Part shown: positions 24,601 through 36,300 of the stretch, one piece after another | Numbering within the stretch: the stretch's first letter is position 1 | Layout: each line of letters opens with the position of its first letter | Assembly (NCBI GenBank): GCA_002118135.1 | Contig: BDIU01000238.1 | Coordinates: 124,001-188,000, forward strand | Source: Trebouxia sp. TZW2008 | Taxonomy: Eukaryota; Chlorophyta; Trebouxiophyceae; Trebouxiales; Trebouxiaceae | DNA: 64,000 bases | Direction of reading: 5' to 3' | Program-made: the position numbers and the translations under genes | Notes under the pieces: model-generated | What the model was told of the DNA's origin: nothing | Seen by the model: only the letters and a program-made list of their open reading frames with translations | Databases searched by the model: none

Positions 24601-27600
24601 GGGATGCAGTAATTGGTTACCATGGTGTTGTCCTCACATCAAGATTGTCCCTATATTGGGTGTCCTTACAAAGAGAATCCATTGTACCTGGGACAGAATG
24701 TGTAAATTCCTCTTATTGCTGTTACCTGCAGCTGTGCCTAGGGCAGAGTTGGCAGAGATCCCAGGGCCAGAGTCAGGGTCCCCCACGGGTAGGCTGAGGT
24801 GCAGCGTCTGTTGAGCCTTGTTCACGGCTGCCCAGGCGTCCTGAATGGAGGCTGACTCCTCCCCATCCTCTGCTATTCGATCTCTGCACAGATGCAGCGC
24901 CAACGCTTCAGGTGTAGTGCGTGAAATGTTGGCAATCTGAAGTTGCGAGCCATTGCATGCTGTCATGGTCATGCCAATGCTTCAGTTGGAGTATGTCGAA
25001 TGATAGCGACATGAGGTTGTGAGTTGAGGTCCCCAATGGCTAGGCTGAGGTGCAGGGTCCTTGATCACTGCTGCCCAGGCATCTTGAATGGAGGCTGACT
25101 TCTCCCCATCCTCTGCTATTGAGTCTCTGCAAATAAGCGGCAAGATGACTCAAATTTATGTAGCTCTGGTATGTCAATTGGTAAGTTGCAAGCGTCTAAA
25201 TTTTTGGCGGTCGGTTGATGCATGGCAATGAGGTGCAGAGTGTGCTGTGCCTTGTTCACAGCTGCCTATGCGTTCTGAATGGGAGGCTGACTCATTCCTT
25301 CTTCTGCTACCCCATCCCTGCACTCTGGCAGCAACTTTTTCTATTTCTGGTTCTGTGATTGGTGTTGGTTCTGTGATTGGTGAGTCGCAATCTTAGGTCG
25401 TGAGCCAATGTTCTATAGGTGGAGGCTGACTCCTCCAAGTCCTCTACTGCTGTATGCCTGCACATGCGCAGCAGCAACCATTGAAACAGTGCAACAACCC
25501 TTGTGTTGCAATGAGATGCTGCAATGAGATGTTGCAATTCAGGTTGCCATAACCTCTGCCATTATTGCAGATGATTGGACTCTCTGCTTTATCAACACAA
25601 AGTAAACAAACCTCAAGATGCATGACGAGCCTGTTCATGCACAACACTATCAAGCAGAGTGACATCAACCTGCTAGGGGCATCATCATCCCATGAAGGCC
25701 TTGCAATGTCAAAACTAATGAGAACAAGCAGCAGGTCGAGGCTTGTGCAATCTTCTTTTGCACAGCAATGTACAGCAGAGCAGTGACATTAACCTGCTAG
25801 GGGCGTCATCATTATTCCCATGAAGGCCTTGGACCCTAAACATCTTCTTGGACTTCCAGTGTAGGGTATGCCTCAGGGCTGCCTGCTGCACTAGGTTGTC
25901 TGTTTAGCCTGTGAATGCACATCACAGCAGGCAGAGAAATCACTGACCTAGATGGGGCATAATCATCATCCTCATGAAGGCCTTGGACCCTAAACATCTT
26001 CTTAGACCCCCGGCGTAGGGTATGCCTCAGGGCAGCTTGCTGCACTAGGTTGTCTGTTGAGCCTTGGTGGGGCAGGGCTGAACTGTGGGAAATCTGCTGC
26101 GCTCGACTGCTTAGCGATGTGTACACCTGTCACATCATGAATGCTTTACTTTTGAAATATGCTGCATCTTGCTGCCGGACAGCATGCATACTTGTGTCAT
26201 GCAGGGCTGAATTGCGTGAGATCTGCTGTACTCAGCTGCCCAGAAATGTGTACACCTGTGAGTTGACAGCATGTACGTTGCATGGTTGATATCTGCTGCC
26301 ATTTGCTGATGGAGAGCAAATATTTGCAGCAATGCAATATCCCTGGAACATGTAGGTGATTGATATGCTGTTCTTGCCTGCTCAAAGAGGTGCACACCTG
26401 TCAGCATGCGGGGATGCTGTGGTGATCTTGTTTGATTTAGCTGCTGACAAGTGTACAATAATGCAGAAGGGGTGGGCAGCGCCAGAACGCTGAGATTCAC
26501 AGCTGGCTGTGCATTCATCAGCATTCTCGGCTCTGTTGGCAGCAACAACTGTCAACACAGCCATCATTTGCAAGTCTTGGCAGCCTCATTGACATCAGTG
26601 AGGCATGCACTGTTGAATTAGCTGCAAGCCTGGTTGCAGAATAACGTCAATCGCAAATTTATTTGATGGAGACATCCACTAAATTCCAGCATGCACCCAC
26701 TGGCGCATACATGCAGATGTGCACTATCATGCTGCTTCTGATCTGTAGCGTATTGCAATCAACAAACACAGGACAGCTTGGGCATCAGCTTGAGACAGGC
26801 GCCCTGTACAGAGCTGTCATGCCTGAGATCTTTTCCTTTCAGTGACTGACCTGACTACAGCTGTTGCTGGTTTGTATGACAGCAGAACGAGCTTGCTGGA
26901 AGAGTTGCTCTGTGCGCACAGGGCGGCCAGTTGCATGATTGGCCACACAGAGCACAAACAGGGGCAAGAGATGTATGCGAGGCAGGCAGACAGCTCTGCA
27001 TGGCTGCTTCACAGTGTTGTGATTCAGGGCTTCACCAGACTACAGCTATAGATTGGTCTGTAGACTTGCAGGTCTGCACTACCATGGTGTGTGTACAATC
27101 AGCTGGGCATTCCAAGGAACACATGAGAAACAGCTTGAGCATCAGCTTGTGAGGCAGGCGGACTATACAGAGGTTGCTGTCTAAGGTGCTTTGCATCAAT
27201 GACTGACCTGACTACAGCTGTTGCTGGTTTGTATGACAGCAGAACGAGCTTGCTGGAAGAGTTGCTCTGTGCGCACAGGGCGGCCAGTTGCATGGGGGTC
27301 ATGCTCATCATCATCTTGCTTGGCCACTCGCAGATGCAGTGAGGTTGCTGTGCTGTGAATCTCTGCCAGAGCTTCAGCCAGCTTTGAGCGGAGTGAACGC
27401 AAAACCACCACCTGTAATCGCACAGCAACATGTCATGATGGAAACCTACATGAGGTAGAGTTATCACGTGTTTAAGATGCGTGCCTCAGCATGGCGACAT
27501 CTGTTAAAATCGGATCGATACAGATAAGAGGCCCTCGCGCAGATATGACATCAGCAGTTGTTGCATGCAGCATAAGCGGGAAGATGGGCATACATTGTAT

Positions 27601-28257
27601 CATGCCTTGAGCAAAATGATGGGAGCAGATCTTGTACCCTGCGCTCTATTTTGTCTGTGGCAGAGGTCATTCGCTGCTTGTGCTTTCGCTCCAGGGTTGA
27701 CACCACATCGTGGGCAAAGGAGATGGGACCCTGACCAAACAGCATGAACCTGAGGTGTGCCCCTTGGTGAAGCCTATTTTGCCAAAACTCTAAATTGGCA
27801 TTGACTGTTTCAAGATCCCGAAGCAGCCTGCAAAAGGAGCAACCTGACGACTGCTTGTTCTGTCGACGGAGGGTTGTGTGAACTTTAGAGCATTTGGATT
27901 TGCTCATGGAAAATCAGCTTTTGTTGAGACAGATGCAACACATACCGGTCTGAAGCAATCTGTGCAAGTTGCAAGGCAACTAGCCACAGCTCTGCAGTTT
28001 GTTCCTCCTGCACAAAAGCAAAAGCGACATAATGTGTTGACTCTACACGTGCGCAAAAGATACCAACGTACCTGTACATCCATCGCAGCCTGCCGCAATG
28101 CATACAGCACGGCGTGCGCCCGTCCCTCATCAAGACCGGCAACCGGGAAGCTGTGATGAGCGACGGTGCCAGAAGAAATCAGCCGTAGCTTTCGCAATGC
28201 GTAGCTGCAGAGCTGAAACGGCAGCTGAATGGCGGAATTGATGAAGACAGGTACCAT
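18678..28257 (-). CDS. DGS1: DGS1/NCA2-family mitochondrial outer-membrane protein
   Basis: Twelve exons join in phase to 657 residues: 28257-28072, 28007-27946, 27827-27638, 27411-27208, 26126-25948, 24883-24726, 23325-23193, 22030-21896, 21631-21538, 20032-19856, 19501-19311, 18942-18678. Landmarks match plant DGS1 and fungal NCA2: NLEFWQNRLHQG; AQHWVRYTAMGVVSGWVAIF (membrane segment 1); KEHLLGPIVAVKDELFKTFR; ELKRPIRNLVSGQLARSLL; KVDTESAMLEIDQILKANEL, then membrane segment 2; and a C-terminal EWPNVRQDLVEL. In plants DGS1 sits in the mitochondrial outer membrane and affects galactolipid balance; in yeast NCA2 affects ATP synthase gene expression. Intron 8 has a GC donor (ttcag|gcaag) fixed by phase. 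Almost every intron carries degraded copies of the adjacent exon ends, making the locus 9.6 kb for a 2-kb CDS. Confidence 0.88.
19190..20365 (-). repeat. Junction copies around DGS1 exons 10 and 11
   Basis: A near-identical copy of the start of exon 11 (ESAMLEIDQ) lies at 19518-19575. A copy of the exon 11 donor end lies at about 19194-19225. Three copies of the exon 10 acceptor end (ctgcatgacagcagtgaagt on the minus strand) lie at about 20145-20195, 20225-20270 and 20318-20360. Confidence 0.75.
21000..21100 (+). repeat. Dispersed repeat family 5, copy 1
   Basis: About 75 bp around GACGCCTGATGTTCAACTG is shared with 49495-49580. It lies in a DGS1 intron. Confidence 0.6.
21200..21500 (-). repeat. 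Three copies of the DGS1 exon 9 donor end
   Basis: Copies of the LSDFEHDNAK codons plus the donor GTGAGC lie at about 21200-21245, 21335-21385 and 21437-21485. The functional copy is at 21538-21575, so the spacing is about 100-130 bp. Confidence 0.8.
22635..23735 (-). repeat. Copies of both ends of DGS1 exon 7
   Basis: Donor-side copies (HYTALG, SGWVAIFLYR-like) lie at about 22635-22700, 22760-22840 and 22960-23060. Acceptor-side copies (GLAKGAAPLVILPEW-like) lie at about 23400-23465, 23530-23580 and 23660-23730. The intact exon is 23193-23325. Confidence 0.75.
24130..25460 (-). repeat. Copies of both ends of DGS1 exon 6
   Basis: Donor-side copies (ANTALSTAAG-like) lie at about 24135-24200, 24295-24360 and 24450-24525. 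Acceptor-side copies (EDGEESASIQDAWAA-like) lie at about 25055-25130, 25260-25325 and 25415-25460. The intact exon is 24726-24883. Confidence 0.75.
24515..24690 (+). repeat. Dispersed repeat family 3, copy in a DGS1 intron
   Basis: It shares TTTGTAACGACTGCTTTG and following GTCCTTACAT-type motifs with 30233-30410 and, inverted, with 49895-50060. A degraded copy lies near 10837-11000. Confidence 0.65.
26842..27207 (-). repeat. Copy of the DGS1 exon 4 donor end
   Basis: About 95 bp at 26842-26937 is nearly identical to 27200-27297, the 3' end of exon 4 with its donor. Flanking sequence is also shared, giving a duplicated unit of about 360 bp. Confidence 0.85.
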
Positions 28258-28632
28258 CTGCGTTCACGTCGGCGGTGCTGCAACTGATCACTCATGCATC
28301 GTTACCCATCAGAGCCTGACTTGAGATCGCAACTATCAATCGATCGTGCGGCGAGCGGCCTCGCGCAGACAGCGAACCAGTAGTCAGGGCGATGGACGAA
28401 AAGAGCGGCAGGTCCAAGGCATATATGCCGAACTCACGGCTTGCGTATGCGCAAGCTTCGCTCAAGCTTTTGCGTCTGCGTTAGCGTTAGCGAAACGCCA
28501 ACTCGGAGCGCCCTGACCTCCAGCGGCCTGCGCGCTCAGTGCTTGCAGCAATCTGTCGGCAAGAGTGTAAGTCACAGTCTGCCTAACAATGAAACGATCA
28601 GTCAGTCGCTAAAAGAAGTGTCTTCCCCGGTC
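28258..28632. promoter_or_regulatory. Divergent promoter region of DGS1 and UGLYAH
   Basis: 375 bp lies between the two ATGs. It is GC-richer, with many CpG, than the surrounding introns. Promoter function is inferred from position. Confidence 0.45.
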
Positions 28633-31600
28633 ATGGCTGTGACAAGCTCACGCAGGGTGCTGTCCCCTCGCTGCGCATTGACAGCAATCACCATTCTTGC
28701 GAGCCTGCGAGGTATGCTGAATGCATAGAATGCTCACGTGGTGTCGACGACACGGCCAAACCTCTCCCCTCGGTTTCAGGTCAAGCAGTTGATGGGGCAC
28801 TTCTGCCTCGTGAGGAAGACCCGAATCAGTCCTACGACTACAGCATGGTGCTTGCGTCATCTCGGAGCCAAGGCATCGATTTTTGGGGTACGTAGCATGT
28901 CTGCTTGAATGCACGGTCAACTCAGAACAGCATTCACTCTCAGACTCACAGACAGCAGCTTCTGCTGTTTGCTGCAGACTTGCCAGGATTTACTCGCAGC
29001 AGATATGCAGCTGACCATGCGCTTGTCACCCCAGAGAGCAGAGTATTTGCGCCCATGCCAGGCTGGTAAGGCATACTTCTTGGCATGATGGCTGATTGCA
29101 TGTACGCATATGACTGCCATGCAGGCCAAGTTCAATGCATGCATGCATGCATGCATACATGCTTTTTTATTGCCTGGTGAAGCTGCATGGATTTGGTGCA
29201 GGAAGCGGGCACTTACAGCGCATCTAGTCTCAAAAGCCAAGGGTGCCAATTTTGCAATGTACCTGGCAGACATGCAAGCAAACAGTTCAGCAGCAAGTGC
29301 AGCACCTGGCATAGAAAGGTATCTGATGTCAATTCTGACAACAGCAAATCGTCAACGACAGCTGTCAATTTTGTAGCTTTGGAAGCATGTTCTGGCTGGT
29401 GACAAGCCCTGTGTGCATCGTCAATGACGCAAATCTGCTCTGCAGCTTTGCAAGGCTGATCTGGCTATTGATCACCAGCGGTGCTTGCATAACCAATGAC
29501 AAAAGTCTGCTCTGCAGCTTTGGAAGCATGTTTTGCTGTTCATCACAAGCCCTGTGTGCGTCGTCAATGACACAAATCTGCTCTGCAGCTTTCAAACCAA
29601 CAGGTTCTGGCTGTTCATCACATGCCCTGCATGCATCATCAATGACAAACGTCTGCTGTGCATCTTTGGAAGCATGTTTTGGCTGCTCATCACGACCCCT
29701 GTGTGCATCACCAACGACACAAGTCTGCTCTGCAGCTTTGTATTCTGGCAGTTCATAACAAGCCCTGTGTGCAGCGCTGCAGGTTGATTTTTGTATTGGA
29801 TGGAGTAGTAGAGCTGACCACTGGCAGGCACACAGAATCTCTGCATGCAGACGACTATGCATACCTACCTGCTGATACACAACACAGGTACCATACATGA
29901 CTCACTTGCAGGAAGCTGTGGCTGAAGGCTGCGTCAGTATTTTGTGCATGTCCCAATACACAAACTGATTTCTGCTAGTACTGACTTTGCATGTACTGCT
30001 TTGATGTCTATAGCATCTGGCTAAAGCTGACTTGCAGAAAGCAATTTGCCCAAAACCTGCCTCAGTAGCTTCTGCATACACAAGCCATGGTACACTTGTT
30101 TCTGCATGCCTTGACTTTGCAGGTGTTGATCTGATGTCGGTAACGTACAAGTGAAGCTGACTCTTGCTGTGTAGCCTGCAGTCAGCTGCAGGCGCTGGCC
30201 TACTAGTGTATGAGAGGGTATATGGCATACAGGTACAGTGATTTCTCTTTGTAACGACTGCTTTGGTCACCAAGGAAATTGACCTTGCATTGAATTGTTG
30301 TTGTACAGAGGTACCGCTGCAGTCAGAATGCAAGGATTGGTTTCCAACTGCATTGTGCTTACATCGAGAATGGCCTTGCATTGAGTGTCCTTAACAGGAA
30401 AAGTTGTTGCAGTATTGTGCATTCTTTACCCTGCTGTTTCATGCCACAACTGGTTGCTACATCCAGAGCATGAGGCCTGTACCTGATTTTGCAGCTTCTG
30501 TTGAAAGTGGTGGACTGCTCTGTTGATGGCATGCACATGCCTGAGACTATCCCCTCCTTTGTTTGACTGCACAGTATGGCTTGCTGAAAGGCTGACACGA
30601 TGTTGACTTGCTCTGCAAGAACATTGACAAGTCTGCTGCAGTGCATATGCCTAAGGCTTGTATTGCAATCAACTCTATCTTCAAGGATCCTTGCAAGTCT
30701 CATGCAAGACCTTGGACTGCATCGGTGCTGTGATAAGCATACTGGTAACATGTGTTGCATCTACAAGGGGTCTCATGCATGAAAAATTGCATTGGTGCCG
30801 TAACAAGCGTACTGATAGATTTTGAGGCGAATTCTGATCAGCTGCCTTAGCCTGGCAGACTCAGTCGCATGTGCTTTCAATCCAGGAAGTCTGATGAGTT
30901 CGCATCTGGCTTCTTACCCCAGTATGTGAAATCTGCTGTGAGTTGGTGAGATGCCGAGCCAGTAGTTCTGATGAATCACATCTGGCTCCCTACCCCAGAT
31001 TGTAAATTCTATCAATTGGTTGATTGATATCATGTGCTCCAGGGAGGGAAGCCAGAGGTGCTGACAGGCAGCACCAGCAAGCAGCCTATCTTGGATGTCA
31101 CGCCCGAGATCTTCACTCTGCGCAAGCTGCTTCCTCAGACTGGAGACTACGACTTCAACATACACATTATGGATTTTAGGCCTGGCGAGTATCTGTACGT
31201 CAAGGTACGCAGCCTTTTACTGCTTTGAGAAGTGGCAAACTGTTTTGGGCACAAGACAATCATGGTGAGACAGACCTTAGGTCACTTTTGCTTGAAATTG
31301 CCGCTGCATATCATCATCTTGTACCGTTATAAGAGGATTAGGATGTTGACGTGTGTGCTCCTCTGGAGATGGCGTATGTGTTGGAGCAAGTGCCATCAGA
31401 TCTGTGCTGGCTTGGTCGCAGGAGATACACTATAATCAGCACGGGTTGCTGCTGTTACAAGGCCAAGGCATCTACAGACTTGCTGACTCATGGTAAGGTT
31501 CCTCTTCCTGAGCTTGCTGGCTCATGGTGCTCTTCTTCTTCCTGAAATGCTGCCTGACTAATGCCCAGAGTTGTTTGTGATGCAGTGCAGCCAATGGTCA

Positions 31601-31975
31601 TTGCATGGCATGAATTTTGCATGCTGTGTTAGCTGGCTGCAACAGCTCAAGAACTGAAGTGTCAGCGTATACTGTATTGATCCTTATTGTGACGCTCAAG
31701 ACAAGCCTGTCTGATCAGACAGGAGTTGTGCCACACACAGCTAGCAACGTATGTTGGAAAGTGTAATTTATCATTACTACAACTGCTCTGATTATCAGTA
31801 GCCTGTTTGTTCACAGCAGTCTTGCAATATATGTACATGCAGGTATCCTGTGCAAGCGGGAGATGCAATTTGGATGGCTCCATATGTAGTGCAATGGTAT
31901 GCAGCATTGGGAAACCAGAACTCACGGTACATACTGTACAAGGACACCACCCTGGACCCCTTGATTGCTACTTAG
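28633..31975 (+). CDS. UGLYAH: (S)-ureidoglycine aminohydrolase
   Basis: Nine exons (28633-28711, 28780-28887, 28978-29065, 29202-29318, 29783-29887, 30175-30232, 31043-31204, 31422-31492, 31843-31975) join in phase to 306 residues, near the plant length. The enzyme releases ammonia from (S)-ureidoglycine to give (S)-ureidoglycolate in purine breakdown. Family motifs in order: DLPGFTRSRYAADHALVTPE; VLDGVVEL and DDYAYLPADTQHSL (first cupin); EIFTLRKLLP; DFNIHIMDFRPGEYL; EIHYNQHG and APYVVQWYAALG (second cupin). The Glu-x-His-x3-His and the later Gln correspond to the manganese ligands known in Arabidopsis. The N-terminus (MAVTSSRRVLSPRCALTAIT) could be an ER signal, as in plants. In-frame codons extend upstream to 28441, so a longer N-terminus is possible. 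Introns 4, 5 and 6 hold junction copies and mobile repeats. Confidence 0.93.
29398..29770 (+). repeat. Tandem array in UGLYAH intron 4
   Basis: Five or six diverged units share AGCCCTGTGTGCA and CTGCTCTGCAGCTTTG. The last unit leads straight into the acceptor of exon 29783-29887, so the array looks like repeated copies of the acceptor region. Confidence 0.7.
30233..31042 (+). other. UGLYAH intron 6, built largely of dispersed repeats
   Basis: The intron begins GTACAGTGATTTCTC, which is also the left end of a family 3 copy (30233-30410; compare 10837). Its right half holds two tandem partial copies of family 2 (30835-31030), ending in the TTGATTGAT tail just before the acceptor. Little of the intron is unique. 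Confidence 0.55.
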
Positions 31976-33324
31976 CTGCAGCAATCAAGCATCAGGCCTA
32001 ATCGCATTGCCAGTTTGAGCCATTTTTGGCACAGAGTGCAATCTACAGGCTACTATTTGTTGTCTTGACGGCCAGACTGAGATGCAGCGAATCTGTGGGG
32101 AACTTAGTTCTGGCGAGCTCTTGACCTCTGACTGACTTATGCATTCCATACCGGACGGATCACAGGGTCTGAGAGACATGCAGTCAGATGAAGTATAGCA
32201 TGCACACTTGATGAGAAGCACATGGACGCATTCCAGAGATGCTGGCTGGCATTCACATTGCGCATATGTGAAGAAGATGATGGTGACCAGCGCTCAAAGC
32301 GTGACGTGATATGTGATGAAGCATTTTGCTAAAATTGCAATCAAGGCCCAAAGGGTGGCTCATGGCACATTTCCATCTCAGCTCTGAGCATGGGAAGCCT
32401 GACCTGGTTGATGCACCAGTTTCATGTCTCGTCAGAATGTCTTCAAGGCCTTGTTATGGACTATGGGTCAAACAATCATCATACTGTTAGGCCTTTGCAG
32501 TTCAATACAGCCTTCAGCTGTTTGGTTGGCATCTTTGTGCAAGTGCACTTTGACTTGCGGCGGTGCAAATATGGTTTTGATTTCGGCCAGTGACATGACA
32601 TGCAGCAATGAGCGCCAGTCTCTAAACCTGATTCATGTATTGAACAGTTGGCTAGAGCCTCTCAGGACGCTGCCCTCTGTCAACAGCCACTGACTAATGA
32701 CTTCATGCATGACTGAGGCTACTGAGTCAAAGTGAGTGCTGCAGCTGGTACTCTGATGTTGCACGTTGAATCAGCGCAGGCTGTTGAGGTTCACAGCACT
32801 CCGTTTAGCCCAATTGGCTGTGCAGTTGCGTATACACCTCCATTCACCTCACTGCAAGCCTTAGAGCTCTCATGAGAGATGATCATCTTTTGCAATCATC
32901 ATGCTTCTGGCAGCATGCGCAACGCAACAGATACAAGGAGTAAGCAGCGCGTTTGCTAGCAGACGAGCTGCAATAGTGCCCAAGATATTTAATCTAGCTG
33001 CATACAGACAAAAGAGTCAGCATTGCTTACAGCACTTTGCGGTTGCCTTCGATTTGAAAAGCAGGGCATGCAGGCATGCATGCAGTCCTCACGCTCTCCG
33101 CACAGGAGAGTCACGGAGCGTGCAGATGCGCAGGTGCACCCCACGTGCATGCTGAACAAACTGAATTTCGACAGCATCGTATCTGGGCGTGAGCGAGTCT
33201 TTCGAGCACCGCAGAACGCGCTGTACAACCTTCGACGACAAGAGAGTTGTACGCTACTTGTCTTAAGCGGTGCAGCCTGCTGTCGACAAGTCAAAGCACT
33301 CGTCTCGCTTCGAAAGCTGCAGCG
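31976..33324. other. Intergenic region between UGLYAH and CDPK
   Basis: No supported gene is seen. The last 300 bp before the CDPK start are GC-richer. In-frame codons upstream of 33325 back to 33247 (MYATCLKRCSLLSTS) would extend the CDPK N-terminus. Confidence 0.45.
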
Positions 33325-36300
33325 ATGGCGTATCGCCTCAGTCAGCAGTTGTCGCTGTCACAAGGGGTAGCTCTGCAAGGGTCCATACAAACAGCTGCCG
33401 TGAGGCCTTGCCATAGCGATTGTAGACGGTGTAGCCATCGCACAGCGTGCACATCTGCACCCGAGCAGAGTCAGACCTATCTATCCGGCTGCACGCAGCG
33501 CCAAACTCGTAGACAGCAGAGACTGCACGCAGCCTCCCCTGAAGCTCCTGTGCAGACAAACGTGCGGGAAGTCAACTCAAACCTGTACGAAGCCATGCAA
33601 CCAACCGGACCCGTGAAAGATCTCGGGTAGGTATGATCAGACCTGCAGACAGTGTTGTGCATTGTGAGAGGCTGTCAGCACGTTGTTGAAAATGCAGCTT
33701 GCCAAGAGATTTCGAGAAGCATTACAAGCTTGATGAGGAGATCGGAAAGGGGGCATGGGCAACAGTGCAACTAGCCACTGAACTGAAAACAGGAGAAAAG
33801 TAAGCCAGCTCTGTGTTGTACAGTCATCTCTTGGCAACTTGAGTTCCTCAAGGACAAGTGCATTGTAACGAGTATACCATTGGAACCAGCACTGCCATCA
33901 TGACTTTGACTAAGAATATCTTGTGGTAAGGACAGATTCCCATATTCTTAAAGCATTGCTGTTTCCTATTCATTCGGTCAATATTAGAAGGATGCAGGCG
34001 GGCTGTGAAGGTTCTTGAGAAATGGATCAACAAGGACGGCACAATAGAAGAAGGCTTTGCTCTGCGTATACGGAGAGAAATGGCTGCATATCAGATGATG
34101 TCAGGCAGCCTCAATGTGTGCTGTTTCTACGGCGCATATGAGACTGACAAGCTTCTGTATCTTGTCACAGAGCTATGCACAGGTGCCTCCAAATCTGCTA
34201 TTATATGGAGGATATCCTGTGCATCTCATTGCTGTACTTTGCGCTTGTTGACTAGGTCATCAATCCTGCTCGACTTGTACAACTGATAATTCACTCAGCG
34301 GCATAGACAAAAGGTGCATGCATGCCATCCCTGTTGCATGTCACTGTTTTTGCCGATGCTTCCAACAAGCTATGCAGGTTCTTCAACAGCAACATTCATT
34401 GGCCAATACGTTGTAGGTGGTCAATTATGGGAGAGGGTAGAAGCTGGCAGGTTCTCTGAAGCACAGGCTGCTCGCATCATCAGGGAGATTTTGCAACTGC
34501 TAGCTCAAGCCCACAGCAAAAACATTGTGATCAGAGACATCAAGCCAGACAACTTGCTGTTCTTGGATCACAGCAAGAATGCACCTCTGAAGGCCATTGA
34601 CTTTGGCATTGCCACTGTATGCACTCCTGACGATGTTTTGGAAGAGCGTTGTGGTGAGATGCTGTGCTGCATCCCTGCATGTCAATGATTGCTGCCTCTG
34701 GTGATCACATTTCCTCAGCCAATGCTGCATTCACATTGCGATATGATCACAGTCAAGACAGCGTTGCATCTGCAGTCATTGCAGCTGCAATGCATGGCAG
34801 GCTCCACTTTACACAGCTGATTTGCAGATGCATTGAATGTATGTTGCCAACCTGCATGCCAAGCTCCTGCTATCTGCTGTCAACATGCTTCAAAGCATTG
34901 CTGGCGTTGTTGCTGAAGTGACTACATGATTCGACTATCAAATCATGATGCCTCAATCATCAACGATCTGAACCATGAAGTGCTCAATGTCGCGAGCGTC
35001 AAAGCATTGTCATGTTGGTGCAGGCTCCCCTGTGTATGTTGCTCCTGAGGTCCTGCAGAAGAAGTATGGGCAAAAGGCAGATGTGTGGAGCGCTGGCATG
35101 GTGGCTTACCTGCTGCTGTGTGCTCGCTTGCCTTGGAAAGGGGACCAATCAATCACCACTTCAGACCTGTATGTCTCCATGGGTGACGGCAAGAGCTTCA
35201 ACAGAAAGGTGCACAATCTCTGCCGCTTTGCTTTCCTTGTCTCAATTCACATGATGTGTTAAGCGCTTTCTGCAGCAGACTCAGCTGACAACATGCTCAC
35301 TCCTTGAGTGATGTTGGGTCAACTCGATACAGCCTGAAGGTGTGACAAACTCCCCGGTCAATCCAGCAGAAAGAGTTGATTGCTTTTCTGAGGGCATGTC
35401 TTTGTATCACCACTTCACACCCTTATGTCTCCTGGGGCGATGGCAAGAGCTTCAATAGACTGGTGCACACTCCAATTGGTACATTTGCAGTGGTTTAGCA
35501 TATGTACAGACACGGTCGCTCAGAGACAGTTGCTTGGTGACTATACGTACCTAACAAGGCCTTTGAGCCTAGCATGCGTTTTTATGTGTGCATGACCTTT
35601 GCTTGTTCCTTTCTTGCTAGAAGATTCATTGAGCCCCGCTTGAGTGAATGAAACAGCATACAGTCAGACTGACAGTGTGGGCAACTGCAGGTTGCTTGCT
35701 CAGCAATGGTACTTTCTGAGCGGATAGCCAGACTGACAGTCTATTTGTTGCAGGATGCTTTTTCAGTACTGACGTTCTCTGCTTTTAAGACTGACAGTCT
35801 GCTTGTTGCAGGATGCTTTATTCGACTGAATCTTTTCCTGTTGATTGCAAAACAGCACATGGCCAGACTGACAATGTGGGTGAATGCAGGAAGCTTTCTC
35901 TGACCTGATGGCCTGACTGGTGATTAAAGTTGATGCAGAATCTTTCTCAGTGCTGATGTTTTCTGGGCAGACCGCTCCACAGCATACAGTCAGACTGACA
36001 ACCGAAGTTGATGCAGGACGTTTTTTTTTGTGCTGATGTTTTCTGTGCTGAGCGCTCCACAGCATACAGTCAGACTGACAATCAAAGTCGATGCGAGATG
36101 CTTTTTAGTGCTGATGTTTTCTGTGCTGACATCTCCACAGCATACAGTCAGACTGACAATCAAAGTCAATGCAGGATGCTTTTTCAGCGCTGATGTTCTC
36201 TGAGCTGGACTTTGAGGACGCCCCTTGGCCGCAATTGTCTGCAGATGCTAAGGACTTTGTGCAGCACTTACTGGTCAAAGACCCCGCCAAACGTCTCTCT

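Noticed and set aside
26135..26548. Possible DGS1 exon between exons 4 and 5
   Set aside because: Its right part is a copy of the exon 5 acceptor, and its phase does not fit exon 5; exons 4 and 5 join directly in phase.
29365..29898. 177-residue minus-strand ORF with internal repeats
   Set aside because: It is antisense to UGLYAH and made of the intron 4 tandem array; no family likeness.
35700..36174. CRISPR-like array
   Set aside because: The regularly spaced units are diverged copies of a eukaryotic exon border in an intron; there are no conserved repeats with unique spacers.
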